64,000 bases of DNA from Clostridium_AM sp900759715 (GCA_900759715.1 CAAEXF010000124.1:3632-67631); one strand, 5' to 3'; shown: positions 33,865-43,046, counted from the stretch's first letter. Notes: generated by a model not told the origin, from the letters alone. Numbers and translations: made by a program.

Positions 33865-34830
33865 ATGGAAAAAACAATGGTAAAGGTTGAACATCTTAAA
33901 AAATACTTTCCTATAACAGGAGGTGTATTCCAAAGGGTAGTTGGTCATGTTAAAGCGGTAGATGATGTGTCCTTTGAAGTTAAAGAGGGGGAAACCTTAG
34001 GTCTTGTTGGAGAATCAGGCTGTGGAAAATCTACTACAGGAAGAACTTTATTAAGGTTAATAGAAAAAACTAATGGAAATGTATTTTTTAATGATAAAGA
34101 TATATATAAATTAAATAAAAATGAAATGAGAAAACTAAGAACTAAAATGCAAATAATATTTCAAGATCCCTATAGCTCATTAAATCCTAGAATGACTGTA
34201 GGGGAAATTGTAGGAGAAGCTCTATTAGACCATGAACTTTGTTCTAAAGCTGATGTAAAGGATAAGGTATTAGAAACTCTAGAGATATGTGGATTAGCAT
34301 CCTACCATATGAAAAGATATCCTCATGAATTTTCTGGAGGGCAAAGACAGAGAATAGGAATTGCCAGGTCTCTTATTTTTAATCCTGAGTTTATTGTGGC
34401 AGATGAACCAGTATCAGCTCTTGACGTGTCAATACAAGCACAAATAATAAATCTTCTTACGGATTTGCAGCAAAAAAGAGGTTTTTCCTATTTATTTATA
34501 TCTCACGATTTAAGTGTTGTCCAACATATAAGCCATAGAATAGGGGTTATGTATCTTGGTTCCTTGGTAGAACTTGCAGAGAAAGAAGAACTTTTTAAGA
34601 ATCCACTTCATCCATATACAAAAGCTTTATTATCTGCAGTACCAGTGCCAGACCCTACATTAAAAAGAAATAGAATTATCCTTAAAGGGGATATACCTAG
34701 CCCAGCTAAACCGCCCGCAGGATGTAAGTTTCATACAAGATGTCCTTATGCTAAGGAGCGATGCAGGAATGAAGTACCTCAGTATAAGGATGCAGGCAGC
34801 GGTCATTTTGTAGCCTGCCATCTAGTATAA
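33865..34830 (+). CDS. oppF: Oligopeptide ABC transporter ATPase OppF
   Basis: A 321-residue ATPase starting directly after the oppD stop codon, with AAGGAGG inside the oppD end, so the two are translationally coupled. Walker A GESGCGKST, Q-loop FQDPYSSLNPRMT, signature FSGGQRQR, Walker B FIVADEPVSALD, H-loop FISHDLS, and a C-terminal Cys cluster CKFHTRCPYAKERC. It pairs with OppD to power peptide uptake. Confidence 0.93.
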   Translation: MEKTMVKVEHLKKYFPITGGVFQRVVGHVKAVDDVSFEVKEGETLGLVGESGCGKSTTGRTLLRLIEKTNGNVFFNDKDIYKLNKNEMRKLRTKMQIIFQDPYSSLNPRMTVGEIVGEALLDHELCSKADVKDKVLETLEICGLASYHMKRYPHEFSGGQRQRIGIARSLIFNPEFIVADEPVSALDVSIQAQIINLLTDLQQKRGFSYLFISHDLSVVQHISHRIGVMYLGSLVELAEKEELFKNPLHPYTKALLSAVPVPDPTLKRNRIILKGDIPSPAKPPAGCKFHTRCPYAKERCRNEVPQYKDAGSGHFVACHLV

Positions 34831-34846
34831 AAGGAGAACTGTCTTT

Positions 34847-35023
34847 ATGGAGAATAATGAAAATAATAATGAAAACCAATTGTATAGAACATCTAAATTT
34901 GAATTTAAAGATATAGTTGCAATGATTATTGCTATATTCCAAGTCTTTGTTCCTATTTTTATAGTAGCACTTGTTATACTGACAGCTGTTGTTTTATTTA
35001 TTACCAAGGTCTGGCTAAATTAA
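34847..35023 (+). CDS. Small membrane protein at the end of the opp operon
   Basis: A 58-residue protein missed by length cut-offs. AAAGGAG lies 10-11 nt before the ATG, 16 nt after oppF. The N-terminus is Asn/Glu-rich (MENNENNNENQLYRT), followed by one long hydrophobic segment (residues about 24-52, IVAMIIAIFQVFVPIFIVAL and onward). The expected topology is a single-pass or hairpin membrane peptide. By position it may be an accessory or regulatory subunit of the peptide transporter (inference); I know no named family. It is followed by the terminator at 35104. Confidence 0.75.
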   Translation: MENNENNNENQLYRTSKFEFKDIVAMIIAIFQVFVPIFIVALVILTAVVLFITKVWLN

Positions 35024-35103
35024 AAAATAGCAGCCTTAGATGCAAGCACTTTCGGAAAATACCCAAGGAAAAGAAAATAATATATAAAAAGAGATTATTG
35101 TTT

Positions 35104-35156
35104 AAAGAGGCAGTTAGAGTGATGTTGATTCACTTTGATTGCTTCTTTTTTGTTTT
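35104..35156 (+). terminator. Terminator of the opp operon
   Basis: AAGAGGCAGTTAGAGTGA pairs (two mismatches) with TCACTTTGATTGCTTCTT, then TTTTGTTTTT. Confidence 0.8.
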
Positions 35157-35274
35157 TAAAATTACTCTAAAATAAATATAACTTTATTACCATAAAATAT
35201 AATGTGAAAAATACAAAATCAAGATGAATAAGTACAATAAATAGCAACAAAGTATAATAAAATACAATAAAATA

Positions 35275-35303
35275 TTGACAAAGGCAAAATGTATTGCTAT
35301 GAT
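35275..35303 (+). promoter_or_regulatory. Promoter of the HTH-DUF4180 pair
   Basis: TTGACA, 17-nt spacer, TATGAT (35298-35303). Directly upstream are repeats of TACAATAA/TATAATAA (35233-35272), a very A+T-rich tract that could act as an UP element or a binding site. Confidence 0.75.
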
Positions 35304-35338
35304 TAGCATATATTAAAATAAAAAACAGGAGATTAGTA

Positions 35339-35827
35339 ATGGAAAACAAATTTTATACAATAGATCAAGTTGCAGAAATGTTAGGAATGCATCATAAAAC
35401 AATTAGAAAATTTATAACAGAGGGAAAACTAGTAGCAAATAAGGTTGGAAAGCAATGGAGAATATCGGGACATGATTTAAGCCTTTTCCTTGAAAAAAAC
35501 GATGAAAAATTTGATGCCAAAAAAATAAATGAAGAGCAAAGTGTTAGTTTTTCAACTACAAGTGAAAATGTTGAAATTGTAGAATCGAAAATAAATGTAT
35601 CTACTGTTGTAGATATAAATGAAATAGACATGGATGAATATATGAGAATATCTAACATGCTTTTAGCAGTTATGAATTGTAAAGATCCAGAAATGAAAAA
35701 ATCAACTATTAATATGAAACATAACAAAGAAGAGAAAAGATTGAAAATAATGCTATGGGGAAGTGTAAAATTTATTGAAAATATGTTAAGTACAATTTCA
35801 ATTCTCGTAGAAACAAATAATTTATAA
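35339..35827 (+). CDS. Excisionase-type helix-turn-helix DNA-binding protein
   Basis: A 162-residue protein. Residues 5-52 are a MerR/excisionase-like HTH (YTIDQVAEMLGMHHKTIRKF, GKQWRISGHDLSLFL). The remaining 110 residues are a less conserved helical part (EYMRISNMLLAVMNCKD) that may bind a partner or ligand. CAGGAG precedes the ATG. The following gene encodes a DUF4180 protein, a pairing that I associate with small regulator cassettes in clostridia. It probably regulates its own promoter (inference). Confidence 0.75.
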   Translation: MENKFYTIDQVAEMLGMHHKTIRKFITEGKLVANKVGKQWRISGHDLSLFLEKNDEKFDAKKINEEQSVSFSTTSENVEIVESKINVSTVVDINEIDMDEYMRISNMLLAVMNCKDPEMKKSTINMKHNKEEKRLKIMLWGSVKFIENMLSTISILVETNNL

Positions 35828-35858
35828 GGAAATATATGTTTAGAAAGGGTAAAACAAA

Positions 35859-36224
35859 ATGAAAACAAACATTGTAAAAGTAAATGGTATAGAAATTGCA
35901 CATGTAGAAAGTGAAAAAGTCATTATTATCGATGTTCAAAGTGCAGTTGATTTTATAGCAACTGTCGGATATGAAACCGGTTGTGATAGAGTTATTTTAA
36001 ATAAAGATGCTATTACTGAAGATTTTTTTGAATTAAGTACTCGCATTGCGGGAGAAGTTTTGCAAAAATTCATTAACTATCATATGAAAATTGCTATTTT
36101 GGGAGACTTTTCGATTTATAAAAGTAAAAGTTTAAAAGATTTTATTTATGAGAGTAATAAGGGGAAGAATATATTCTTTCTTTCAACAATGGAGCAAGCA
36201 ATAGATAAATTGAGTATTGATTAG
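35859..36224 (+). CDS. DUF4180 protein
   Basis: A 121-residue single-domain protein matching DUF4180: VNGIEIAHVESEKVIIIDVQ, ATVGYETGCDRVILNKDAIT, FFELSTRIAGEVLQKFINY, KIAILGDFS and a terminal FFLSTMEQAIDKL. The fold resembles STAS-like alpha/beta domains. The biochemical function is unknown. It starts 31 nt after the HTH gene with AAAGGG upstream, likely on the same transcript. Confidence 0.85.
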   Translation: MKTNIVKVNGIEIAHVESEKVIIIDVQSAVDFIATVGYETGCDRVILNKDAITEDFFELSTRIAGEVLQKFINYHMKIAILGDFSIYKSKSLKDFIYESNKGKNIFFLSTMEQAIDKLSID

Positions 36225-36231
36225 AATATTA

Positions 36232-36275
36232 AATCCCTGGATAAAGCAATGACAATTTTGTTTTATCCAGGGATA
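36232..36275 (+). terminator. Hairpin after the DUF4180 gene
   Basis: ATCCCTGGATAAA pairs perfectly with TTTATCCAGGGAT; no T-run follows, so termination is doubtful. The rest of the gap to 36585 has a 43-codon frame without ribosome binding site (from 36287) and an A+T-rich promoter region. Confidence 0.45.
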
Positions 36276-36585
36276 ATCACGTCTAAATGCTAAAAAGACA
36301 ACTTTATCTTGAATACCTGTCTAAGCCCAACTATAAAAATCATCTAACTTATTACAGTTCTTTAAATATAAATTCTTGTCCTTGTTCATATTTGAGGGAA
36401 TTAAAAAAACTTAGTTGAATTGTGTATTAATAATCTCATACAACCATCATTATTTAAATGCTTTTAGCTATTTTTTTAAAATTGAAGAGGTTGTAACATA
36501 AGGAAATTTATAGAATACTATATAATAATGAAAAACTAAATATATGTCATAAATCCAGATATAACTTAAAACTGGAGGGAATAAT

Positions 36586-37935
36586 ATGAAAATCCGGGTG
36601 AAAGAGTTAAAAGCAGAAGCTGAAGTGTGTTTAATGAGCAAAAAAATATTTGATGATTTAAGCCTCTCAACAGAAGCTAAGTATAACATTCATGTGGGTC
36701 AGCTTAACAAATCTTCATATATAAGACCAAAGGATGTTAAGGGCAGTTGCATGTATTTTACAATGCCTATATTTAATGAATTGTTACTTTATAATAATGC
36801 AAATTTAAATATCTGGAGAAAGGGTAATGATATATACCTTGGCCCAGTAGTCGGAGTGTTTGTTAATACTAGGCATTTAAAATCAATAGAAAAATTGCAT
36901 GCGCCAATAAGTTCTCAAAAAAACATGCAAGCAAATGAAGAGGGAAATTGTCTTCTTTACTATTTTTCTATAGAGGATGTAAATTGGGTTGAAAATAAAA
37001 TTAAAGGTTTTACTTTTATTAAAGAGTTAAATATGTGGAAGCACTGTTGGTTTCCTATACCAGATGTAGTATACGACAGAGCTGCAAGGTTTGAGGCTAA
37101 TCAAAGACTTTTAGTAAGGCATATAAGAAATCAGTTTAGATATCATCCACGGATTCATCTAATAAACTCAGGAGATGCCTTAAGTAAATGGAAGGTTTAT
37201 AAGTATCTATCAAAGTATCCTAAAATCATTGGTTATCTACCAAAAACAATTTTATATAAAAGTTTTCAAGATATACTTAATATGTTAAAGGAATATAAAT
37301 TCATTTTTCTAAAAGCCTCTTATGGTAGTAAGGGCCGTCAAGTATTATCTATAGAACAAATAGGAGAGAAATACAAGATTAGTTTCTACTCACATGGGCT
37401 AAAAGATAAGTTATTAGACATGGAACAATTACAGGAGTTTGTCAATAAATTTATAACTAGGAAATCTTATGTAGTTCAGCAAGGATGTAGACTAATAAAG
37501 TATGAAGGGCGCACCATGGATATGCGCGTGTTGATTAATAAGGATGGAAGTGGAAAGTGGAAAGCAATATATAATTTATGTAGAATTACTGGCAAAGATG
37601 CAACAATTACAAACTATTATCATGGAGGAAGACTAGCTAATTATGAAGATATTTATCCTAATTTAAAAAGGGAAAATCCAAATATAAATATTCCGAGCTA
37701 TGATGAGATTGTCAATGCAACAATAAAAATTGCAACTTATATTGAAAAGGACTATGGATCATTTGGAGAAATAGGAATGGATATGGCTTTAGATAAGGAT
37801 GGAAAGCTATGGTTTATAGAGGGTAATGCGCAACCTGATAAAACTCCAGAACCAGGACTTAAAAAAACAGAAGGTATAAAACCACAGTGGTTAAATGTAC
37901 TGCAGTATGCTAAATTTTTAGTGGGAGGAGAGTAA
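36586..37935 (+). CDS. YheC/YheD family ATP-grasp protein, paralog 1
   Basis: A 449-residue protein of the YheC/YheD group, described in Bacillus as endospore coat-associated. The N-terminal 100 residues are a beta-rich domain ending in LGPVVGVFV, typical of the family. The ATP-grasp domain (about 185-445) has FLKASYGSKGRQVL (ATP-binding Lys and Gly-rich loop), TMDMRVLINKDGSGKWK, and the magnesium-site strands EIGMDMALD and LWFIEGNAQPD. ATP-grasp enzymes usually join a carboxylate to an amine; the substrate here is unknown. CTGGAGGG precedes the ATG. The next paralog follows 4 nt after the stop. Confidence 0.87.
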   Translation: MKIRVKELKAEAEVCLMSKKIFDDLSLSTEAKYNIHVGQLNKSSYIRPKDVKGSCMYFTMPIFNELLLYNNANLNIWRKGNDIYLGPVVGVFVNTRHLKSIEKLHAPISSQKNMQANEEGNCLLYYFSIEDVNWVENKIKGFTFIKELNMWKHCWFPIPDVVYDRAARFEANQRLLVRHIRNQFRYHPRIHLINSGDALSKWKVYKYLSKYPKIIGYLPKTILYKSFQDILNMLKEYKFIFLKASYGSKGRQVLSIEQIGEKYKISFYSHGLKDKLLDMEQLQEFVNKFITRKSYVVQQGCRLIKYEGRTMDMRVLINKDGSGKWKAIYNLCRITGKDATITNYYHGGRLANYEDIYPNLKRENPNINIPSYDEIVNATIKIATYIEKDYGSFGEIGMDMALDKDGKLWFIEGNAQPDKTPEPGLKKTEGIKPQWLNVLQYAKFLVGGE

Positions 37936-37939
37936 GAGT

Positions 37940-39304
37940 ATGAGTCAAAAGTCTATATCGGTTATTATAAAAATCATTAAGGTTAGTTCAAAAGATGATA
38001 TGGTAATAACATTACCAGAGGAAATATGTAATAGTTTGAAGGAGCCAGTTGCAAAGTTAAAAGTTGGTATGGTTGAAGAAAGTATTAAGTATGAATCCAA
38101 TACTACAGATAATACAGTGGAGATTTCAAGTAATATAGCTAAGGCACTTGGGTTATCACAAGGCATGATAACTAACTTAGTCATAAAAAACAATAAAGTC
38201 TGCTTAGGTCCGGTAATGGGTATATTTGTAAATAGATTTGCCATTAAAAAAATGATTAAACAAGAGCCGAGTTTTAGATATACTGAATTATGGAAAGCCA
38301 ATAAAGATTCAAACCTCATTCCATATTTCTTTTCAATAAATGATGTAGATTTCATCAATAAAAGGATAAATGGCACTTATTATAACGAGGAAAAACAAAT
38401 ATGGGATCAAAAGTCATTCCCTTTGCTAGAAATTTTATATGATAGAGGGGGAGGCTTTTCAAAAAAACAAAAAGCTATGTCAAAATATATCAGAAATCAA
38501 CTGAATTTAAATAAAAATTTGAAAAAGTTAAATGCTAGACACTATTTTGACAAATGGGAAGTGTATAAGCATCTTGTACAACATGAGGATATGAAACCTT
38601 ATATACCTTTTACAGCCTTATACAGAGAGCCATATGATTTAATAGAGATTTTCGATAAATCATCAACTATTTATATAAAAAGTTGTTGTGGAAGTAATGG
38701 TAGAGAAGTAGTTCGTGTAATAAAATCAGGAGACAAAAGCTATCATTTAAGCTACTTTCATGAAATATTAGTAGAATATAAATTAAAGTCTCTAGAAGAG
38801 CTAGTGGATAAAATTGAAACCATATTTAAGAAAAAGAAAATAATTCTCCAAAGTGCAATAGACGTTATAGAACTAGATGGTCGTAATATTGATATGAGGG
38901 CAACGGTTCAGCGAAATGGTAGTGGAGAATTAGGAATATATTCTCACCCAGTAAGATTAGGGCAGAAAGGATGTCCAATAACAAGTACTAAATCTGGTTC
39001 TACAGTATATATGTTCGATGATTTCTTTTCAAAGCATTACAACTACACTGAAGAGTATATTACGGAGTTAAAGACAAAAGTTGATGAGATGCTGATAAAA
39101 AGCTATATATATACTGAAAAGGCATATGGAAGCTTTGGAGAATTAGGAATAGATTTCGCTATAGATAAGAATGGGAATATATGGTTTATTGAGTGCAATG
39201 CAAAGCCTGGAAAGGATTCTATGTATTTGTCTTATGATAAAGATACAATTAAAAGGGCATTTCAAAATCCTCTAGAGTATGCAAAATATATTTGTGGTTT
39301 TTAG
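37940..39304 (+). CDS. YheC/YheD family ATP-grasp protein, paralog 2
   Basis: A 454-residue paralog of the previous protein, coupled to it by 4 nt (GGAGGAG inside the upstream end). N-terminal domain to about residue 105 with LGPVMGIFV. ATP-grasp landmarks: IYIKSCCGSNGREVV, NIDMRATVQRNGSGELG, GELGIDFAID, IWFIECNAKPGKDS. The C-terminal signature ECNAKPG (instead of EGNAQPD) and other substitutions show that the pair has diverged for different substrates or a heteromer. It ends before the bidirectional terminator at 39338. Confidence 0.87.
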   Translation: MSQKSISVIIKIIKVSSKDDMVITLPEEICNSLKEPVAKLKVGMVEESIKYESNTTDNTVEISSNIAKALGLSQGMITNLVIKNNKVCLGPVMGIFVNRFAIKKMIKQEPSFRYTELWKANKDSNLIPYFFSINDVDFINKRINGTYYNEEKQIWDQKSFPLLEILYDRGGGFSKKQKAMSKYIRNQLNLNKNLKKLNARHYFDKWEVYKHLVQHEDMKPYIPFTALYREPYDLIEIFDKSSTIYIKSCCGSNGREVVRVIKSGDKSYHLSYFHEILVEYKLKSLEELVDKIETIFKKKKIILQSAIDVIELDGRNIDMRATVQRNGSGELGIYSHPVRLGQKGCPITSTKSGSTVYMFDDFFSKHYNYTEEYITELKTKVDEMLIKSYIYTEKAYGSFGELGIDFAIDKNGNIWFIECNAKPGKDSMYLSYDKDTIKRAFQNPLEYAKYICGF

Positions 39305-39337
39305 GCTGTTAGTTTCTCTATAGAAGTAGGTTTAAGT

Positions 39338-39374
39338 AAAAACCCTGACACCATATAAGGTACCAGGGTTTTGT
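39338..39374. terminator. Terminator between yheC/D paralog 2 and eam
   Basis: AAAACCCTG..ACC pairs with GGTACCAGGGTTTT over a small loop; A and T tracts on both sides serve the two convergent genes. Confidence 0.75.
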
Positions 39375-39394
39375 AATTAACCTAGAATTTAATT

Positions 39395-40675
39395 TTAGTC
39401 AGCATTTCTCTCTAATAAATTTCGTAGATCCTCAGTGGGATGATTTGGATAATCAAATACTTTACCTTCCCAAGTCCTTATTTTTATATAATTTTTACCT
39501 CTTGAAATAATATATTGAGGCAATATAGGTGTCTTCCCATTCCCATTTGGAGCATTTACAATGTATGCAGGTATTGCCATACCTGAAGTATATCCTCTTA
39601 GGTATTCCATTATTTCAATACCATCGTCAACAGAAGTATTGAAATGTGTAGTACCTAAGACATGTTTAGCATGGAATATATAATAAGGCCTAACTCTGCA
39701 TTTTAGAAGCTCTTGATTTAAAAGCCGCATTACATATTTGTCATTGTTTATTCCATTTAAAAGCACCGCTTGATTACCTAGAGGTATTCCTATATTAACA
39801 AGTTTTTCACAAGCAGCTTTTGATTCCTTTGTTATTTCTAGGGGATGGTTAAAGTGAGTATTAATATAAATAGGAGGGTACTTTTTTAATATATTTAGAA
39901 GATTTTCTGTAATTCTTTGAGGCATATTTACTAGTACTCTAGTTCCTAGTCTAATATACTCTACAGTTGGAATTGAGTGTAGTTCACCTAGAAGCCAATC
40001 TAGAGTACTATCAGATAATGTTAATGCATCTCCCCCTGTGATTAATACATCTCTGATTTCCGGGTTTTCTTTAATATATTTAATAGACTGTTCTAATACT
40101 GCTTTTGATTGATGCCTATCCTTGGTTCCAATGTTTCTTCTCCTTTGGCAGTGTCTACAGTATGATGAGCATATATTGGTTACGTTAATAATTAGCCTGT
40201 CAGGGTAACGTCTAGTAATGGCACCAGAAGGATTAGTATATTCTTCTGCCATAGGATCAGCAACTCCATCGCTTCTTAACTCTAGTAGTATAGGAACAGA
40301 TTGTAGTTTTACAGGATTAAATTCATCATCGTCATCTATTAAGGAAGCATAGTATGGAGAAATAGCCCATCTGAATTTTTGCTCCACTTTTGAGATGTTC
40401 TCTATTTCTTTATCCGTTAACTTAATAATTTTTGCTAATAGATTTACATCAGAAATTCTATTCTTAAGTTGCCATTTATAATCATTCCAGTTTTCTTCGG
40501 TACCATTAAGAAGAGAAAGTATTTTTAACTTCTTTTGCATTATTTTTTCTTCCTGCAATGGCGAAGTTCCCCTTGGAATAGTATCTTTTACATTAATATA
40601 ATCTTCTATTTTACTTCTTAACTCCTTTGCCCTGTCAAGAGCGATCTTCCTTTTATTACTTAAGTTATCCGTCAT
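39395..40675 (-). CDS. eam: Glutamate 2,3-aminomutase (radical SAM, PLP)
   Basis: A 426-residue member of the lysine 2,3-aminomutase family. The radical SAM motif is NICSSYCRHC (Cys169/173/176, CX3CX2C), followed by GGDALTLSD and the PLP-lysine region near NAPNGNGK. The two Asp residues that bind the substrate lysine amine in lysine aminomutase (in CDL and VDAPGG) are Lys337 (FHAKH) and Asn374 (YIVNAPNG) here. The same Lys/Asn pair, also 37 residues apart, is reported to define glutamate 2,3-aminomutase, which turns L-glutamate into beta-glutamate, a compatible solute and possible building block. GAGGGG precedes the ATG. It is flanked on both sides by YheC/YheD ATP-grasp genes. Confidence 0.9.
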   Translation of the reverse strand: MTDNLSNKRKIALDRAKELRSKIEDYINVKDTIPRGTSPLQEEKIMQKKLKILSLLNGTEENWNDYKWQLKNRISDVNLLAKIIKLTDKEIENISKVEQKFRWAISPYYASLIDDDDEFNPVKLQSVPILLELRSDGVADPMAEEYTNPSGAITRRYPDRLIINVTNICSSYCRHCQRRRNIGTKDRHQSKAVLEQSIKYIKENPEIRDVLITGGDALTLSDSTLDWLLGELHSIPTVEYIRLGTRVLVNMPQRITENLLNILKKYPPIYINTHFNHPLEITKESKAACEKLVNIGIPLGNQAVLLNGINNDKYVMRLLNQELLKCRVRPYYIFHAKHVLGTTHFNTSVDDGIEIMEYLRGYTSGMAIPAYIVNAPNGNGKTPILPQYIISRGKNYIKIRTWEGKVFDYPNHPTEDLRNLLERNAD

Positions 40676-40863
40676 ATTCCGTATCCCCTCTTATCATAGA
40701 ATTATTCCTGCAATGCAGAGAAATATTTGACTATATGTTATATTATGATTTCTCATGAAATATGATACTTTAAAAGTAGGTTATATGTATTACTTAGATA
40801 AATTGCTAATATATTTATAAAGATACTATTTAAAAGTTTTACTAAGGAAATGTCTATGAGTGG

Positions 40864-41102
40864 GCTTTTATCCGATGACTTACCCGCTCTAATACTCCCA
40901 TCGCACTCTGTGAAAGCGATTCGCACCAAATCAAAGATTTGGGCTCTCTGCTTTTCTTTAAGTGGGCGTAAAGAGCGGCTATGTCCCTGGATAACGAATT
41001 CTAAGCTTCAGATGGAGGTTAAATGCCTAAATGGCATTTAACGGGCAGAATTGCCCAGTGGTCGCAGACAAACTCCACCTGAAGCCAAGAATTCTGTTTA
41101 TG
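40864..41102 (+). repeat. Dispersed structured repeat, copy B
   Basis: About 239 bp, the best-preserved long copy: TTTTATCCGATGACTTACCC at the 5' end, the CCGCTC/GAGCGG stem, the CCAAATC/GATTTGG inner stem, TTCTAAGCTTCAGATGGAG pairing with CTCCACCTGAAGCC.AAGAA, and GCCAAGAATTCTGTTTAT at the 3' end. It lies between eam and the third ATP-grasp gene. The remaining 190 bp of the gap hold the eam promoter side and nothing else clear. Confidence 0.85.
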
Positions 41103-41158
41103 AGAACTTAATTTAGCGTTATGAGTATTATGTTTCTGAATTACAGGAGGATTAAAGC

Positions 41159-42532
41159 ATGTGGATTAAGATTGATATGATAGATTTAGAGTCCAACATC
41201 ATTTATTTGCCGACAGCGATAGCAAAAACTATTACTGAAGTAGCTTTTGTTTGCTTCGGTAAAAAGAAAGTTTTAGCACAGGTGCAAGCAATGGAAAATG
41301 CAGCAGTAACTGATGTTCACAGCTTTAATAATCCTATGACTATAAAAATATCTAAAGAACTGGTAAATGAGCTTTTAATTGTAGAGTCATTAACTTACCA
41401 GTTAGTATTGGATAAAGGTAATATTGTAATAGGTCCAGTGATTGCGCTACTGCTTGGAAATCGAAGTCATTTGTATAATCCATATTATATGAAAAAATAT
41501 TCAGATAGACTTGGAGTATACAGTAAATTCGGAGGATTAATTTATGGATTTTCATGTAAAGGCGTGGACTGGGATAATAATGTAGTTTACGGGCTTTATT
41601 ATGACAATGAAAAATCACAGTGGAGGTATGGCAAGTTTCCATTTCCTACAGTTATTTATAGAAGAAACTTTCATGTAAGTGAAAGATTAATAAAAAAACT
41701 CATTAATGTTACAGATGGGAGATTGTTTAATTCAACAAGATTTACAAAATATGAATTATATAAGTTTGTTGAAAAAAACAAGTATTTAAGTAATTATCTT
41801 ATACCAACGGAATTGTCAGTAAATGAAAGTGTGATAAAGAATTTTTTAAAAGAATATAAAAAAGTAATTCTTAAACCAATAGATTTATCTCGTGGAAGAG
41901 GTATTTGCGTAATAGAAGAAAAGCAAAGGGGCTATAAAGTTTTAGATTATAGAAATACAGAGTATATAGAAAAGTACTTAGATGACGATGAGTCCTTAGA
42001 AATTTTTCTGAAGTCAAATAGGTCTTTTTTTCAGAAATATTTAGTTCAGAAACATCTTGAGTTGGCTATGATAGATGGCTCATGCTTTGATGTTAGGGTT
42101 GTTATGCAAAAAGATAGGAATAAAGTATGGATATGTACAGGAATTGAATGTAGGGTTGCTAAAAAGGACTCTCTTATAACTAATATCTCAAGAGGAGGAT
42201 ATGCATTACCACTGTCAGTTGCCCTAACTAAAGCATTTCCTGACGAGTCTAATCAAAAGCTATTAATGCAGCAACTAGATAACCTTTGTAAAAAGTTCTG
42301 CAACCACATGGATCAAATGGGAGAACATTTTGCTGAATTCGGATTAGATGTAGCAGTTGATATAAATAAGAACCTATGGCTAATTGAGGCAAATGTACTC
42401 CCGAGTTTTAAGGGGTTTAAGGGAATGGATTATAATAACTATTTAAATATTAGATATACACCATTGATATATGCAGTATCCCTTACAGAGTTTTATGAAA
42501 GTGTAAGTTTAGAAGGTGATAAGGATAAATGA
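41159..42532 (+). CDS. YheC/YheD family ATP-grasp protein, paralog 3
   Basis: A 457-residue third paralog, more diverged. N-terminal domain with IVIGPVIALLLG in place of LGPVxGxFV. ATP-grasp landmarks: VILKPIDLSRGRGICVIE, FDVRVVMQKDRNKVWI, AEFGLDVAVDINKNLWLIEA, then NVLPSFKG. The final metal-site Asn is kept (EANVLPS). CAGGAGG precedes the ATG. It is separated from paralogs 1-2 by eam and repeat B, so the cluster was probably longer and was broken up by insertion (inference). Confidence 0.85.
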   Translation: MWIKIDMIDLESNIIYLPTAIAKTITEVAFVCFGKKKVLAQVQAMENAAVTDVHSFNNPMTIKISKELVNELLIVESLTYQLVLDKGNIVIGPVIALLLGNRSHLYNPYYMKKYSDRLGVYSKFGGLIYGFSCKGVDWDNNVVYGLYYDNEKSQWRYGKFPFPTVIYRRNFHVSERLIKKLINVTDGRLFNSTRFTKYELYKFVEKNKYLSNYLIPTELSVNESVIKNFLKEYKKVILKPIDLSRGRGICVIEEKQRGYKVLDYRNTEYIEKYLDDDESLEIFLKSNRSFFQKYLVQKHLELAMIDGSCFDVRVVMQKDRNKVWICTGIECRVAKKDSLITNISRGGYALPLSVALTKAFPDESNQKLLMQQLDNLCKKFCNHMDQMGEHFAEFGLDVAVDINKNLWLIEANVLPSFKGFKGMDYNNYLNIRYTPLIYAVSLTEFYESVSLEGDKDK

Positions 42533-42604
42533 GACTTTTAAATCAATAGCAAGGGATAAGATTGATTGCTATTGATATAAACTATATGGGGGGAAAGTAA
42601 TAGT

Positions 42605-42994
42605 ATGAAAAAAATAAAAGCTAAAATAATGGTACTTTTAGTTTTTGCAATAGTTACTTGCCTTGGTATTGTTACATTAAAACCATTTACTGAAACTCAC
42701 ATTTTGCCAATTCAAATTATTAAAAGTAACCCAAATATTATTGGCACTTATGAAGGAGAAAAGATTTTAAAATCTGAACAAGGTAATGAGTGTTACTTAA
42801 TAGTTCCTAATTCTATTATCTATGTCAACGGTAAAGAAGTAAAACAATCTGTAAAAATAAAGTACAGCGTAGAACAAACAAAATCATTTAATAATCTAAT
42901 GGAAGGTCAAGGTTATCTTCAATACAATAATAGTATATTTAATAAAACTAATGGAAAACTTATTGGAATTTATAATCACAACCCAATCCATTGA
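42605..42994 (+). CDS. Small exported or membrane-anchored protein, unknown
   Basis: A 129-residue protein with an N-terminal hydrophobic segment (IMVLLVFAIVTCLGIVTL, residues 8-25) that is either a signal anchor or an uncleaved signal. The mature part is small and beta-rich (IIGTYEGEKILK, CYLIVPNSIIYVNGKEV, YLQYNNSIF). I do not recognise a family. GGGGGGAAAG lies about 10 nt before the ATG. It follows the third ATP-grasp gene by 72 nt, perhaps co-transcribed, and is ended by a terminator at 43008. Confidence 0.65.
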   Translation: MKKIKAKIMVLLVFAIVTCLGIVTLKPFTETHILPIQIIKSNPNIIGTYEGEKILKSEQGNECYLIVPNSIIYVNGKEVKQSVKIKYSVEQTKSFNNLMEGQGYLQYNNSIFNKTNGKLIGIYNHNPIH

Positions 42995-43007
42995 TTCATT
43001 TTATCTT

Positions 43008-43041
43008 TAAAGGCGGAATAATAAGGTGTACGCCTTTTTTC
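43008..43041 (+). terminator. Intrinsic terminator
   Basis: AAAGGCG pairs with CGCCTTT over 15 nt, followed by TTTCTATCTTTTA. Confidence 0.75.
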
Positions 43042-43046
43042 TATCT

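Noticed and set aside
35392..35901. A 169-codon minus-strand frame opposite the HTH gene
   Set aside because: Antisense to a well-recognised HTH protein, rich in Phe/Ser/Leu as expected for a mirror of A-rich coding DNA.
36232..36275. A fragment of the dispersed repeat (CCCTGGATAA)
   Set aside because: Only ten bases match and they form part of a simple perfect hairpin; coincidence is likely.
39395..40675. Annotation as lysine 2,3-aminomutase
   Set aside because: The two substrate-binding Asp residues are replaced by Lys337 and Asn374, the reported signature of glutamate 2,3-aminomutase.
40850..41041. A 63-codon plus-strand frame inside repeat copy B
   Set aside because: It lies wholly in the structured repeat, has no ribosome binding site, and the same frame is broken in copies A and D; it is a by-product of the repeat.
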